Shown here piece after piece: positions 1 through 12,067 of a DNA stretch of 64,000 nt. The notes under the pieces are model-generated. The model saw only the letters and a program-made list of their open reading frames with translations. It was not told the origin of the DNA and did not search any database. The stretch comes from Medicago truncatula (taxonomy: Eukaryota; Streptophyta; Magnoliopsida; Fabales; Fabaceae), in assembly GCF_003473485.1 (NCBI RefSeq), contig NC_053042.1:7959501-8023500 (forward strand). The letters are read 5' to 3'. The stretch's first letter is position 1. Each line of letters starts with the position of its first letter. A program made the position numbers and the translations under genes.

Positions 1-1430
1 GGTAAGGAACTTTTGGATGTCAATGTTCTTTTCTGCAGCTTTGGATTTAACTAAGGACAAAATAGTTGACTTATGTGTCAAGTCATCTATAACAAGTTTG
101 GCATTCTCCATCTTATTTGAGTATTCTGCGACCTTCTCAACAATAATAATATCAGCTGCCTTGTCATGGTTGAATTGGAAATCAGCTGTTGAAATAGACG
201 GAAATGCCAGAGTCAGAGTATCATCAAGAGAAACTTGATTGTGACAGAAAGCAGCGGACTTATCAGCTTGCCCTTCTATTTCCTTTGACCCTAACTTGGA
301 AGTATCATGCGTTGATGGAATGTTTTCCATATCTTTGCGGAGGGAATCATTTTTCCTTTGGACCAACAAGTACCAGTTTCAGTACCGATAGATTTATAAA
401 GTGATGTTCGAAGGGATTATTACAAGTGCCTAATAAAACTAACAAAAACCAGGTTTATGAAGTTTCAGTGAATAAAACTCACTTTCATTCCTTATAATAC
501 AAATTATCCTCAATCCAAACACATCTAAAGTCCTCAAGCAAACTATAACTAGAACACCCATCAACTGCTTAGGATCTTTCAAATATAGGTGTATATGAAA
601 ATATCCAAAATCAAGATGATGATCAAAATGCATAACTCATAAGTATAACACACACAAACCCTTGATTCAACTCAGGGTTATCAAACAAACTAAAGCAGCG
701 TTTAATAGACACACTAGAACAAGAAAGAAAATAACTCAACACGCTCTTTTTTATTTATTTAATTTTATTTTATGTTTGATGCATTATTATTACAAAAACA
801 ATAACAGAATGGAACATAAAATTAAGAAAAAGTACTACATTTTGATTCCAATGAAAAAGTCGAACCAAAGAGATTAACACAATGTAATTCAAACATATTC
901 TCTATTATCGGTTAAAATTCATGAAGTCCCATATAAATTTTAACCAATAAAAAAAGGTGTGTGTTGCTAGCATTAATCTTTGTTTCTTGTTCTAAATGTG
1001 AAATTTCATTCAGTCCACTTTCATCAATTCCCTCACTTATTTCAACCTAACGTATAACCAACGCTTCAAATTAAAGACGTGTCCAGTGACCAGTCCAACA
1101 CATGCCATCTCAACACTCATTATTACAAGCAATCACTTCTATAAAAATTTCACCAATGTCTACGTATGAGTGGGTGTAATGTGCTTATACTTGATAGTTT
1201 TCAACTAATGATTATGAGTTACCATTTCATAAAAAGGAAAAAACTTGAGTGGTTTAAGTGAAAGCCAACGAGGCATTTAATGAAACAGGTAAAAGGCAAA
1301 GTTTTAAAACCTGACAAACATGAACCTAAAAAGGGGGAAATGAAAGAGTTAACCAAGTGACTTATAGTATAGTCGTAGATGCACCTTCAAATGTGGTTGA
1401 GATCCATGTTCATGTTCGAATACTTGAAAT
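1..1430 (-). pseudogene. Aprataxin-like pseudogene fragment, unit 1 (exon 3 part through exon 1)
   Basis: Read on the minus strand this is a degraded copy of the intact aprataxin-like gene at 23826-29194. Positions 1-355 match that gene's large third exon (its 26488-26840) including the segment before the macro domain; about 413-1430 follow its intron sequence and end near its first exon, where the start region is recognisable around 1400-1420. A stretch of the third exon is missing between about 355 and 413. The window edge cuts the copy. I infer a non-functional relic because the exon is cut short and the flanks do not give a frame. Confidence 0.8.
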
Positions 1431-1620
1431 TGTTAAAAATGGAATATTTGGAAAGAATGGAACACTGCCTTTTATAAGATAGATGAGTCAGTGTCTCCCA
1501 CTGATTCAGGAAACGGCAATGCGCAATGTAATGTTGCATTGCATCATTTCTTTCTTTATTAACTGTACAAAAAAAAATCTTAGGTTGATAGGATTTTTTC
1601 AAAGCTGAATTTATATCCTA

Positions 1621-2705
1621 TTTCTTCGTTTCCAATTCATGTATTCTTATTATCGATATCACCAATTCGTAGTTTTTTCATTTGTTTGTGTTCTGCTTTT
1701 CCTTTCCGATTCAGTTTTCGGTTATCATAATAATTGGGTTTCTGCTTTTTCCTTTCTATTAGTTAGATTTTTGTTTATGTGTTTGGATTATTATTATAAT
1801 TTATGAAAATTCCACACTCGTAAGCTATGAAGCACATACACAAACACCATATAACACACTAACACACATACTAATTTTGAGAAACTCGCATAATTTAATG
1901 TAATCACAAGTGTCGGTGTCGGGTGTTGGACACCCTCCAATCAGAAATGTTTATGTAAGTTTTAATGAAAATTTATGTATTCAATTGAAAACTATTTGAC
2001 TTTTTCAATGAATAATTTATTAATTTGAAATCCAACACTCTTTAGCAAGATCCTAATATAACATATCATACAAACACAAATACATGTTATAATCATAGAG
2101 GTTCTGTGTTGAATTTGCAGATTCATTCAAGTTTAAGGACTAATGAGTAGGCCAAAGTTTCCGCCCCCGGTTCCTCTTAACTTTCTGTTTATTGGTCATG
2201 TTGATTCCGGGAAGTCAACCACTGCTGGTCATTTGATCTACAAGCTTGGAGGTATTGAAAAGGATGTCATCGAGAAACTTGAGAAAGAAGCTGCTGAGAT
2301 AAACAGACGTTTATTCAAGTATGCTTGGGTGCTTGACAAACTCAAGGCTGAGCGTGAAAGAGGTATCACAATTGACATTTCTCTTTGGAAGTTTCAGACA
2401 ACCAGCTACTGCTGCACTCTCATTGATGCCCCCGGACACAGGGATTTCATCAAGAACATGATCACCGGGGCGTCTGAAGCTGATTGTGCTGTTCTCATCA
2501 TTGATTCCACAACTGGTGGTTTTGAAGCCGGTTTTTGTAAGGATGGTCAGACCACTGAACATGTTCAACTTGCCTTCGCTCTCGGTGTTTAAAAAATGAT
2601 CTGCTGCTGCAACAAGATGGATGCCACTACACCCATATACTCCTAGGACAGGTATGAAGAAATTGTGAATCAAGTTTCACCCTTTTTGAGAGAGGTTGGC
2701 TATAA
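1621..2705 (+). pseudogene. EF1A copy A: 5'UTR intron plus N-terminal GTPase fragment, disrupted
   Basis: The frame opened at 2143 reads MSRPKF, then the P-loop GHVDSGKST, switch motif GITID and DAPGH, all hallmarks of elongation factor 1-alpha. It ends at a TAA at 2590-2592 (149 codons). EF1A homology continues past the stop (NKMDATTP, the G4 motif), meets a second stop at 2644-2646, and ends abruptly at about 2705, where it fuses to aprataxin exon sequence. Upstream, 1621-2120 resembles the 5'UTR intron of the second copy at 3824-4401, so a genomic copy rather than a retrocopy was duplicated. The small insertion near the start (PPPVPLN versus PIN) also separates it from copy B. Confidence 0.88.
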
Positions 2706-3765
2706 ACGAGTTCCAGTGCTTCTTAATCTTCAAATGTTTTGATTCAAAGTCTGGGCTAATAACATGCAAATGTAGTTGACGCATGGACGGAGCCTGCAGA
2801 ACGTAGACATGTCCAGAAAGTTCAACATATATGTATATCAGTGGTGTTATATCAAGTGAAACATCATTTCACGAAGCATCACGAAGCCTTAAATTAAAAG
2901 TTCAAAACCGCTTGAGTCAGGACTTTGGAGGAAAACGCGGTAGGAAAACATTTTAAATAACCAATCATATTACTTGCAAATGCACCTTAACCTTACAATA
3001 ATATGATTGTGTTATTTTATATTGGTTTTTTTAATATGTGCAAATATTCAAAAAAAGGTAATTACTTAACAAAACAAAAAAAAGATCATGAATATAAACT
3101 CTGCATACCAATGATATTCTTCGCAAAATAACAGTGAAGCATTTGATACGAAGTCCCTCCACATCATTTTTTTCTTTCTTAACTTCTACTTTATTTGCTC
3201 TTTCTAATCCTTGCTATTCTTTTCCTTGGAAACCACTGGCTCAAGGGCACCTAAGCGGCCTTCTTTTGATGGTCTGACTGTCCGTCGGGGAACTCTTGGT
3301 GGTTCATCCTGGCTCTCAGCCTAGGAGGATGCATGTTGACACCACTAGTGGTGAGGTTCATATGGAAACGGGTTCCTGCCTCCTGGCTCTCAATTTTTCA
3401 AAGTTAAAAATATGAAATTTTAAGCGCTAAAATTTCATATTTAATTCATATTTTGTTCAAAAATTCTAAATTTATATGGAGAGACTGATATAATATTCTT
3501 GACATCTCTAAAAAATTGGTTGCAGACTTGACCAAAAAAAAAATAATGGTTAAAGAAAATATAAACTGCTCCTAACTTCTAGGAGGGTGGTTATTTGGAT
3601 TCTATAGTTATGAATTGTGTCATTCTAAATTAAATTAAGCAAGGTTATTAATCACTTTCTATAAGTATTCACGTTCAAGAATTTCTCAGCCCATTTCAAA
3701 CCCACTGCATGCATCCTTAGCAATACTGAAAGCTGCTCATTTTTGACATCTGACAGGAAATTCTT
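2706..3765 (-). pseudogene. Aprataxin-like pseudogene fragment, unit 2 (exon 6 and exon 5 parts)
   Basis: Minus-strand homology to the intact gene: 2706-2830 matches the start of its last exon and splice acceptor (its 24060-24186), 3079-3150 and 3665-3765 match its fifth exon (its 24665-24828). The exon 5 copy is split by about 510 bp of foreign sequence. Its right end runs straight into the 5'UTR of EF1A copy B. No long frame remains, so this is a relic. Confidence 0.78.
3151..3664. other. Unassigned insertion inside the exon 5 relic
   Basis: About 510 bp interrupts the aprataxin exon 5 copy. It contains a patch (3230-3400) that is clearly more GC-rich than its surroundings, with repeated CCTGGCTCTCA phrases. 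I see no terminal inverted repeat, clear target duplication or open frame, and cannot name a family. Confidence 0.4.
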
Positions 3766-3823
3766 TAACTACTCTTCTCTACCATCTTTCTCCTCCCCGC
3801 GTCCATCGCAGCTTCCTTCGAAG

Positions 3824-4401
3824 GTACGTAAATTCCTCCTATTTTTCTAATTCATGTATTCTTATCATCAGTATCACCGATTCGTAGGTTTTTCGCACAA
3901 TTTAATGTACCTTTGTTTGTTTGTTTTCTACCTTTTCTTTTCGATTAGGTGTTAAGTTATGATAATAATGCTAGGGTTTATGCTTTTATTTTATTTGTTA
4001 TATTATAGGTCAATTCTATGATGCACAACCAAGACAAGTCTTGCATCATGCACAAACTAATTTTCACCCTTGAATCAATAAATTTCACCACTAAATTAAA
4101 CAAAATATGACGTGACTTATTGATCAATGGTGAAAATAAGACAAAAATAAGACAAGTATTGCATCATGCACAAAGTAGTTTTCACTATTGGATCAATAAA
4201 TTTCACCATTAAATTAAATGAAATATGATGTGACGTATTGATCGGATAGTGAAAATAACATTTGTTTGTGATTGTTGCAACACCATTTTGCGCTTGTGCA
4301 TGTTTGACAAAGCCTATATTATAATATACCATATTATATAAATATACATACAAACATACATGTGATAATGATAGAGGTTCTGTTCAGTGTTGAATTGGCA
4401 G
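3824..4401 (+). promoter_or_regulatory. 5'UTR (leader) intron of EF1A copy B
   Basis: A donor CGAAG/GTACGT and an acceptor TTGGCAG/ATTCAAG bracket about 578 bp, ending 18 bp before the ATG. Plant EF1A genes typically carry a leader intron that boosts expression; presence of the intron is seen, its effect is inferred. The same layout is recognisable upstream of copy A. Confidence 0.7.
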
Positions 4402-4419
4402 ATTCAAGTTTAAGGACCA

Positions 4420-5796
4420 ATGAGTAGGCCAAAGTTTCCTATTAACATTCTGTTTATTGGTCATGTCGACTCCGGGAAGTCAACGACGGCTGGTCATTTG
4501 ATCTACAAGCTTGGAGGTATTGAAAAGGATGTCATCGATAGATTTGAGAAAGAAGCTGCTGAGATGAACAGGCATTCATTCAAGTATGCTTGGGTGCTTG
4601 ACAAGCTCAAGGCCGAGCGTGAAAGAGGTATCACAATTGACATTTCTCTGTGGAAGTTTGAGACAACCAACTTCCGCTGCACTCTCATTGATGCCCCTGG
4701 ACACAGGGATTTCATTAAGAACATGATCACTGGAGCGTCCGAAGCTGACTGTGCTGTTCTTATCATTGATTCTACACTTGGTGGTTTTGACGCTGGTTTT
4801 TGTAAGAATGGTCAGACCACTGAACATGTTCAACTTGCCTTCGCTCTTGGTGTTTCACAAATGATCTGCTGTTGTAACAAGATGGATGCCACTACACCCA
4901 AATACTCCAAGGATAGGTATGAACAAATTGTGAGTCAAATTTCACCCTTTTTGAGTGAGGTTGGCTATAACCTAGGTAAAATTCCTTTTATCCCTATCTC
5001 TGGTTACGAGGGAGATAACATCATTGAGCGCTCTTCTAACCTTGATTGGTACACGGGTCCCACCCTTCTTGAAGCTCTTGACCAATTCAGAAGGCCTAAG
5101 AGGTTAATATTCAGGCCTCTCCGATTACCACTTCAAGATGTCTACAAGATTGGAGGAATTGGAATTGTGCCTGTGGGACGCGTTGAGTCTGGTATCTTGA
5201 AACCTGGAATGGTGCTGACTTTTGCCCCAACTGGGCTCCAAACTGAAGTGAAGTCTGTGGAGATGCACCATGAAGCTCTCACTCGGGCTCTTCCTGGTGA
5301 CATTGTGGGATTTAACGTTACGAATGTGTCTGCTAAGGATCTCAGGCGAGGCTATGTTGCCTCAAACTCCAAGCGTGGCCCAGCTATGGAGGCTGCTGAA
5401 TTTACATCTCATGTTATCATCTTGAATCATCCTGGCCAGATTAGAAATGGCTATACACCTATTCTCGACTGCCACACCTCCCACATTGCTGTCAAGTTTG
5501 CCAAGCTTGTTAGCAAGTTTGACAGGAATACTAATGTTGAATTTGAGAAGGAGCCCAAATTCTTGAAGAATGGCGATGCTGGTATTATTAAGATGATTCC
5601 CACCAAGCCCATGGTGGTAGAGACTTTTACTGCATATCCTTCACTTGGTCGTTTTGCTGTCAGAGACATGCGTCAAACTGTGGCTATTGGAGTCATCAAG
5701 GATGTGAAGAATAAGGATCCTGTAAGGTCAAACTATGGCTATTCGAGTCATGAAGGATGGGAAGAACAAGTATCCTGCATCATGGAGGAGGGATGA
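4420..5796 (+). CDS. Elongation factor 1-alpha-like GTPase, divergent paralogue (copy B)
   Basis: A single uninterrupted 458-codon frame collinear with plant EF1A, which delivers aminoacyl-tRNA to the ribosome in the cytosol and is usually 447-449 residues. The G-domain motifs are intact: GHVDSGKST (about 12-20), [13 protein letters not shown] and NKMD (about 150), followed by both beta-barrel domains. The start MSRPKFPIN aligns with the usual MGKEKFHIN. Several normally near-invariant stretches differ, for example [16 protein letters not shown] where GISKDGQTREHALLAF is usual, and the basic Lys-rich C-terminus is replaced by an acidic, unrelated tail ending IMEEG. A leader intron lies upstream and the partner copy A is dead. 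It may be a decaying copy or a diverged paralogue; the open frame alone cannot decide. I left the symbol empty because it is clearly not a standard EF1A. Confidence 0.85.
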   Translation: MSRPKFPINILFIGHVDSGKSTTAGHLIYKLGGIEKDVIDRFEKEAAEMNRHSFKYAWVLDKLKAERERGITIDISLWKFETTNFRCTLIDAPGHRDFIKNMITGASEADCAVLIIDSTLGGFDAGFCKNGQTTEHVQLAFALGVSQMICCCNKMDATTPKYSKDRYEQIVSQISPFLSEVGYNLGKIPFIPISGYEGDNIIERSSNLDWYTGPTLLEALDQFRRPKRLIFRPLRLPLQDVYKIGGIGIVPVGRVESGILKPGMVLTFAPTGLQTEVKSVEMHHEALTRALPGDIVGFNVTNVSAKDLRRGYVASNSKRGPAMEAAEFTSHVIILNHPGQIRNGYTPILDCHTSHIAVKFAKLVSKFDRNTNVEFEKEPKFLKNGDAGIIKMIPTKPMVVETFTAYPSLGRFAVRDMRQTVAIGVIKDVKNKDPVRSNYGYSSHEGWEEQVSCIMEEG

Positions 5797-7700
5797 TCCC
5801 TAAATTGGCATTGAAAAAGTGAATCTTGCAAGATGATCTATCTAGGGAAGTCTATTGTCTTTATTACAATAAATGGTCCTTGATCCATAGGATGTCTATT
5901 TGTCGTCTAGTAAACTTGCTTTGTAGGTTAAGTGTGATGTCTGCACCGTCATCTAGCAGCTTTTGTTCCTAGAACTGGCTTCTAGATCGGCGGTGGCAGG
6001 TCCATTTCTTTTTTGTTTTTATGCTATGATTATTGTGTCTAGTGTGAATACTTGGATTTTGTAAGCAGAAAGTTTCCAGGCCTGCTGCTTTTCTTTTAAA
6101 TGTCAACTATTTATTTGCGTGTTTATTCCTCGGTGTAATGTTTTTAAGTTTTTTCTGGTTCATGTCTCTTATTGCTCTAGGCTATATAGTTTGGCGAGAA
6201 TGCCAGGAGCATTTTTTATTTTTGAATGTCACATGCTGCATAATGCTCTGATCATTTGTTATTTTTGTCTAAAACTTAAATACCTTGGTATAATATTCAA
6301 TCAAGTTATTGTTGCTTTACTTAACATCCTCAACTTTACCTGATGCAATGCTTGCTTTATATTTCTTTTCGAGATAAATTTCTTTTTTAATTTGTGAAGC
6401 ATATACTACGGTACAAGTGCATCTTCTCTCTTGCCACAGAATATTTAAAGCAGCTTCAAGTTCCTAAGTCCAAGTGAGTTTTCGTTTCAACTATGCCATG
6501 CCTGTTGTAATATTGCAGAAAAATATAGACCCCTATTAAACAACTTATATATGTATTTATAGTTTCTTCTTCAGCAACTTATGTACATGTACAAATTGAT
6601 GCATGATTGAGTTATGTTCTATACCGTTTAGTTACTATATTTTAAACTCTGTTGGCAGAAGGAATGTTCATACTTGGCTTTATAATTTCATTTGTCAAAT
6701 TTTCTCTGCATTTTTCCCTGGAATTCTCTGAAATTCCTCGCTTCTAGCTCGCCCAGCAAATGTATTCTGCCTCAGAATCCCGTGCTTTGGACTAATTCTT
6801 GGTCATCAATCTCAAAACCTATATATATTAGATTAAATACTTACATCAAATTGGGTGTTTTTTACTAAGATTACTTGCAAAACAAGTCAATAAGTGCTAA
6901 TGAGCTTAACATGATTTTGGCACTTATCATTCATCTTTCAATCTACCAGGTAAATATATGTACTTCTTTTCCTCTAGTTTGTCGGAAAAAAAATTCATCT
7001 CAACTGTTTCCTTAAATTATATTAACAACATTTTTTATTCACCTGATCTGTATTTGATTGAAAATCTCACTAGTCAGGTTATTGTTGTATATTGTAATCA
7101 AATGGATAGATATATGTATAGCTTTCTATAGATATTGGTATAGGTTGCTATGTATATTTTTGAATAGATATAAATGGTATTGATTTTGATTTTAATTTAG
7201 ATTCTGAAAGTTCTAGTTTTATAATTATCACATATCTCAAGTAATCAATTATGTCATGATTTTATATTTGTTTGAGTTCCTTTCCTCACTGCTCATGGAT
7301 TTGAAGAAATTTTCATTGATGTAACACTTAAGTTTCATAGGATAACATCTCAAGAATCTGTCAACCTTGATGATGAAGACCTTGAAATAGTTTAGGATCA
7401 TAGATCTTGAAATAGTTGCAAAAGAAAGCTCTCAAGCACAAATGCCACTTATTCATGTCAATCAACTGTATGATGCAATAACATTGAAACCAAGCATCTT
7501 TATATGATTTCTGATTCAGCTTTCCTTCGATAGCCAATGCATACTTAGGAGCTGTCTGTTATTTAATACTTTCATATGGCCTTCCATGATCATTCTTATC
7601 ATATAGTGGTTTTATTTCCAATGTTTTGTTAATACAAGGGATCTTAAATACTACATGCTAGCAAAATATTCACTTGTATATCTACACAGGTGATCAACTA
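5797..7700. other. Intergenic, AT-rich, nothing recognised
   Basis: Holds the presumed 3'UTR of the EF1A-like gene (T-rich to about 6100) and then AT-rich sequence. No RNA gene, repeat boundary or credible frame was seen. A short run near 7340-7400 reads like degraded coding sequence (ITSQESVNLDDEDLEIV then stop). Confidence 0.5.
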
Positions 7701-7717
7701 AGTCTCACCACTATGGT

Positions 7718-7890
7718 GGAAGAAATTTGCATGCATGTCAGTTGAATGGCCGTGCCATTTTTGTTGATCTTCAAACATCATCAGATCCAGCAAAACATGT
7801 TTTTGAAATAATTCGGATTCCTATTCTTACACGGGATGAAGACATAACTATTGATAAGAGTGACATCTTTCTGTTGATCAGCTGATGAGA
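7718..7890 (+). pseudogene. Degraded coding fragment of unknown family
   Basis: One frame gives about 55 residues without a stop and with protein-like composition (for example RAIFVDLQTSSDPAKHVFEI, then RIPILTRDEDITIDKSDIF), ending at a TGA about 40 bp before the tandem duplication. No start codon or splice context is evident. I do not recognise the family; an exon remnant or chance frame are both possible. Confidence 0.35.
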
Positions 7891-7931
7891 ATCTCAGCAA
7901 ATATTGAACCTCGTGTAAAAGTAAAAGGCAA

Positions 7932-10430
7932 TGAAGCTAGCACTTGAATTGAAAGAGACTGTGAGAGAAGTGCTGAAAATTCTTTGATGATCTGGCAGCT
8001 GATAAGAAATTCTCCATGAAAAATGTTTAGAATATGCTGATAAGTTAATGTTACCTTGCAAAATAAATCAAAACTTTTCCAACAAACTTATGTTACCTTG
8101 CAAGATAACGCATGTAGTAAAACGATTCCATATGACAGGAAATGTTCCACAAGTTACTCATGAATTACCAACACTTGGCAATATTAAAAATTATAAGTAC
8201 TCATTCAAGGAAAAGATGGGTTTGAGTCACATGGCATGGAAAAACAATGAGCACCGGTTTTACCAGGCAAAACAACCACCATAATGCTAAAAGTATTTTT
8301 AAATTCGTGTAAAACACTGAAGCATTCAATTCTAGAAAAGAAAACAACTACTCACAAACAAACAAAAAATACAAATGCCTTGCACAAAGGTTCCCTGCAA
8401 CCTGATCATCCTCAAATCCATTTACACACCATTTTGATTCCCTGCACCATTTGCATTGTTGTCATGAGCAAGACCATTTGCGTTGTCGAAACAAATGATG
8501 GAGTTGCTCACAATGTTGAACGAGTCTTTGCGCTGCAGATTCTGACAAAGTATGGCCTTGCCGACAACAATGGTTTTGCTCATGACAACCATGCTTTTGC
8601 TGCTGACAACGCAAATGGTGCTGACAACAATGGTGCAGGGGCTGATGACAACGCAAATGGTCTTGCTCATGACAACAATGCCTTTGCGCTGATCTGCACA
8701 AAGGTTCCCTGCAACCTGATCATCCTCAAATCCATTTACACACCATTTTGATTCCCTGCACCATTGTTGTCATGAGCAAAACCATTTGCGTTGTCATCAG
8801 CCCCTGCACCATTGTTGTCAGCACCATTTGCATTGTTGTCATGAGCAAGACCATTTGCGTTGTCATCAGCCCCTGCACCATTGTTGTCAGCACCATTTGC
8901 ATTGTCAGCAGCAAAAGCATGGTTGTCATGAGCAAGACCATTTGCGTTGTCATCAGCCCCTGCACCATTGTTGTCAGCACCATTTGCGTTGTCAGCAGCA
9001 AAAGCATGGTTGTCATGAGCAAAACCATTGTTGTCGGCAAGGCCATACTTTGTCAGAATCTGCAGCACAAAGACTCGTTCAACATTGTGAGCAACTCCAT
9101 CATTTGTTTCGATAACAATATTGCCATCAGCTGAATTTTCAGAGTTTTCGGTCACCGAGATCATTTCCTGAATTGAAAGAGACTAGCACTTGAAGCTAGC
9201 ACTTGAATTGAAAGAGACTGTGAGAGAAGTGCTGAAAATTCTTTGATGATCTGGCAGCTGATAAGAAATTCTCCATGAAAAATGTTTAGAATATGCTGAT
9301 AAGTTAATGTTACCTTGCAAAATAAATCAAAACTTTTCCAACAAACTTATGTTACCTTGCAAGATAACGCATGTAGTAAAACGATTCCATATGACAGGAA
9401 ATGTTCCACAAGTTACTCATGAATTACCAACACTTGGCAATATTAAAAATTATAAGTACTCATTCAAGGAAAAGATGGGTTTGAGTCACATGGCATGGAA
9501 AAACAATGAGCACCGGTTTTACCAGGCAAAACAACCACCATAATGCTAAAAGTATTTTTAAATTCGTGTAAAACACTGAAGCATTCAATTCTAGAAAAGA
9601 AAACAACTACTCACAAACAAACAAAAAATACAAATGCCTTGCACAAAGGTTCCCTGCAACCTGATCATCCTCAAATCCATTTACACACCATTTTGATTCC
9701 CTGCACCATTTGCATTGTTGTCATGAGCAAGACCATTTGCGTTGTCGAAACAAATGATGGAGTTGCTCACAATGTTGAACGAGTCTTTGCGCTGCAGATT
9801 CTGACAAAGTATGGCCTTGCCGACAACAATGGTTTTGCTCATGACAACCATGCTTTTGCTGCTGACAACGCAAATGGTGCTGACAACAATGGTGCAGGGG
9901 CTGATGACAACGCAAATGGTCTTGCTCATGACAACAATGCCTTTGCGCTGATCTGCACAAAGGTTCCCTGCAACCTGATCATCCTCAAATCCATTTACAC
10001 ACCATTTTGATTCCCTGCACCATTGTTGTCATGAGCAAAACCATTTGCGTTGTCATCAGCCCCTGCACCATTGTTGTCAGCACCATTTGCATTGTTGTCA
10101 TGAGCAAGACCATTTGCGTTGTCATCAGCCCCTGCACCATTGTTGTCAGCACCATTTGCATTGTCAGCAGCAAAAGCATGGTTGTCATGAGCAAGACCAT
10201 TTGCGTTGTCATCAGCCCCTGCACCATTGTTGTCAGCACCATTTGCGTTGTCAGCAGCAAAAGCATGGTTGTCATGAGCAAAACCATTGTTGTCGGCAAG
10301 GCCATACTTTGTCAGAATCTGCAGCACAAAGACTCGTTCAACATTGTGAGCAACTCCATCATTTGTTTCGATAACAATATTGCCATCAGCTGAATTTTCA
10401 GAGTTTTCGGTCACCGAGATCATTTCCTGA
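7932..10430. repeat. Near-perfect tandem duplication, two copies of 1240 bp
   Basis: Copy 1 is 7932-9171 and copy 2 is 9191-10430, a constant offset of 1259 bp with a 19-bp spacer. Every open frame in one copy has an identical translation in the other, on both strands, so divergence is at or near zero. The spacer repeats words from the copy start (GAAAGAGACT, TAGCACTTGAA), a microhomology-like join. The event is either very young or an assembly duplicate. Confidence 0.93.
8486..9112. repeat. Large inverted repeat with coding-type minisatellite (again at 9745-10371)
   Basis: About 200 bp at 8486-8690 recurs in inverse orientation at about 8925-9112, with only a few differences; the centre is filled by more copies of the same repeat. 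On the minus strand the repeat unit is 87 bp coding for 29 residues of the pattern NGLAHDNHAFAADNANGADN followed by NGAGADDNA, with shorter variants. Length is always a multiple of three. The arms could fold as a cruciform in DNA or a long hairpin in RNA. Confidence 0.85.
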
Positions 10431-10973
10431 GTTTTCAGAGAACAAAATTATCAAAAATCTAAACAGCACCAGATTGTAAACGAGAAAATAAAAGATAAAC
10501 ATCCTAAAATTTGCAGATATATATACAAGTCGGAGCTAACTATAATTAAATTATCAAAAATCTAAAAAGCACAAAAGTAGTGTATCAAAAGGCAACATAG
10601 TGACCATCCATTCATAAATATCACTGTAGTATAACATCTTTGACAAACTCACAAAGACACATTAACTAAGTTCAACTCAATATAGGGAAAAGAATAATAA
10701 TACAGTGATTTCGTGATTTTGTTTGAAGCATGCATGATGCCAGTAAAAAACATGTGTTAAAAACATTGACATATCAAAGAATTTTCCCCTCAACAAAGGT
10801 AGAATGAAATAGCCTTCAAACAGCCTCTTTCGGTTAAGAATCCAATAGTAAGAAATTCAATTGCAATTGATAGCTAACCCACATAATTGAGATACACACA
10901 TTTTTAGACAAGGGAGAATATTAACCTTTTGTTGCTGCTTCAGTGTCTCCAACACTTCGGGAGATACAAAAAC
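9995..10973 (-). CDS. Candidate 3' exons of an unrecognised Asn/Ala/Asp/Gly-repeat protein
   Basis: On the minus strand a 48-bp micro-exon (10973-10926) with an acceptor TACGTAG before it and a donor GTTAAT after it encodes VFVSPEVLETLKQQQK. The next acceptor, CTCAG at 10427-10431, opens an exon from 10426 that reads EMISVTENSENSADG in phase, then ETNDGVAHNVERVFVLQIL, then the 29-residue repeats, ending at 9995. The exon phases agree, which is the main support. Copy 1 (8736-9164) carries the same terminal exon but its preceding splice context is lost at the duplication edge. No upstream exons, start or known domain were found, so this could also be a gene relic. Alternative: the repeat is non-coding and open only because its unit length is divisible by three. 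Confidence 0.38.
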
Positions 10974-11213
10974 CTACGTAGAATAAAAAATTATGAATAA
11001 CATCAGTGTGCATACGGGCAAAATACACATCTTTCCCATGAAAGACGCTTAAAATAATACAGTTCCCTCCAGATGAAATAATATGCGACACTACAGCCCA
11101 TTTTAATGTATATAAACCAACTGGTGAGCAAATCACCTAAAGCCATTTTTTTCTTTTTTAGAATTGTCAATGTATCATCCAGAAAATCTCACTCGAACAC
11201 CATATTATTTTAT

Positions 11214-11350
11214 TTTGGGTGTGGAGTTGGTTGGGTTGCACAACTAGTTTGAGCTGAGGATTAAAGTTGGAGGCCCCGGGTGCAAACCCGTGTAAAGGAG
11301 AAAGATACCAACAACCAATTACTAACATTGGCATTTTAAACAAAAAAGAA
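11214..11350 (+). mobile_element. SINE-like element
   Basis: The stretch runs from a GGGTGTGGAGTTGG-type head through a B-box-like segment (GGGTGCAAACCCG) to an A-rich tail (AAACAAAAAAGAAAA). This layout fits tRNA-derived plant SINEs and resembles a legume family known to me by pattern only. No clear target duplication was found. Confidence 0.5.
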
Positions 11351-12067
11351 AATTAGGACTTCAAAAGATTAATAAATTTCAAATTATCTGCTTTGGGATT
11401 TCTCCCAAAACCATCATTTCATTTTCTACATCCCCAAATTGAGTTTAAAAACTATTTGGCATTTATTTATACTAATTAAAATTTCCCCTATTTGTGAGCT
11501 GTATTTTCCTAATAGTCTGTAAGGCACTAAAACCAACAAAAGAAAGAGTAAGAAATAATATTACTAAACACTTTGTAAACATTATGGTGTTACCTTCACA
11601 TGATTCCTTGAAAACACACTTTCGATCTTACGGACCTGAAATCATAAGAGTGGAATTTTCTCTATTATTACAACTGTAAATTTAAAGATAAACAAACTAC
11701 ATAATCAAGCATGTTGTGGTATATAAGATGTACGTAGAAGATGTATTATTATAACAAAATATAAGATATAGTATATAAAATGTATTATTATAACTAAATA
11801 TAAGATATTTAACCTAGAATAATATGATTGACTACTTTTTAAAAAATATGAAGTATAAACTACCGACCAGAATTTATGTTCATTGGAGTTTGACGAAATA
11901 AAGAGAAACGAAAAGATATTATATAATCAGAGAGAACTATGTCTATAAAGTGAATATGAAAGTAAAAGAATGATTGATTTAGTCAGTGTAGTACATCCTC
12001 CTCTCCTAAATATCCTCCACTCCTCCAACCGATAAGTCTTGGTCAATTACTTGAAAGAAATTATTCG

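Noticed and set aside
8284-8751. 155-codon plus-strand frame in each tandem copy
   Set aside because: It runs through the opposite strand of the minisatellite and through the palindrome arms; openness follows from the unit length being a multiple of three.
7932-10430. CRISPR-like array
   Set aside because: Repeats are coding-type minisatellite units without unique spacers, in plant nuclear DNA.
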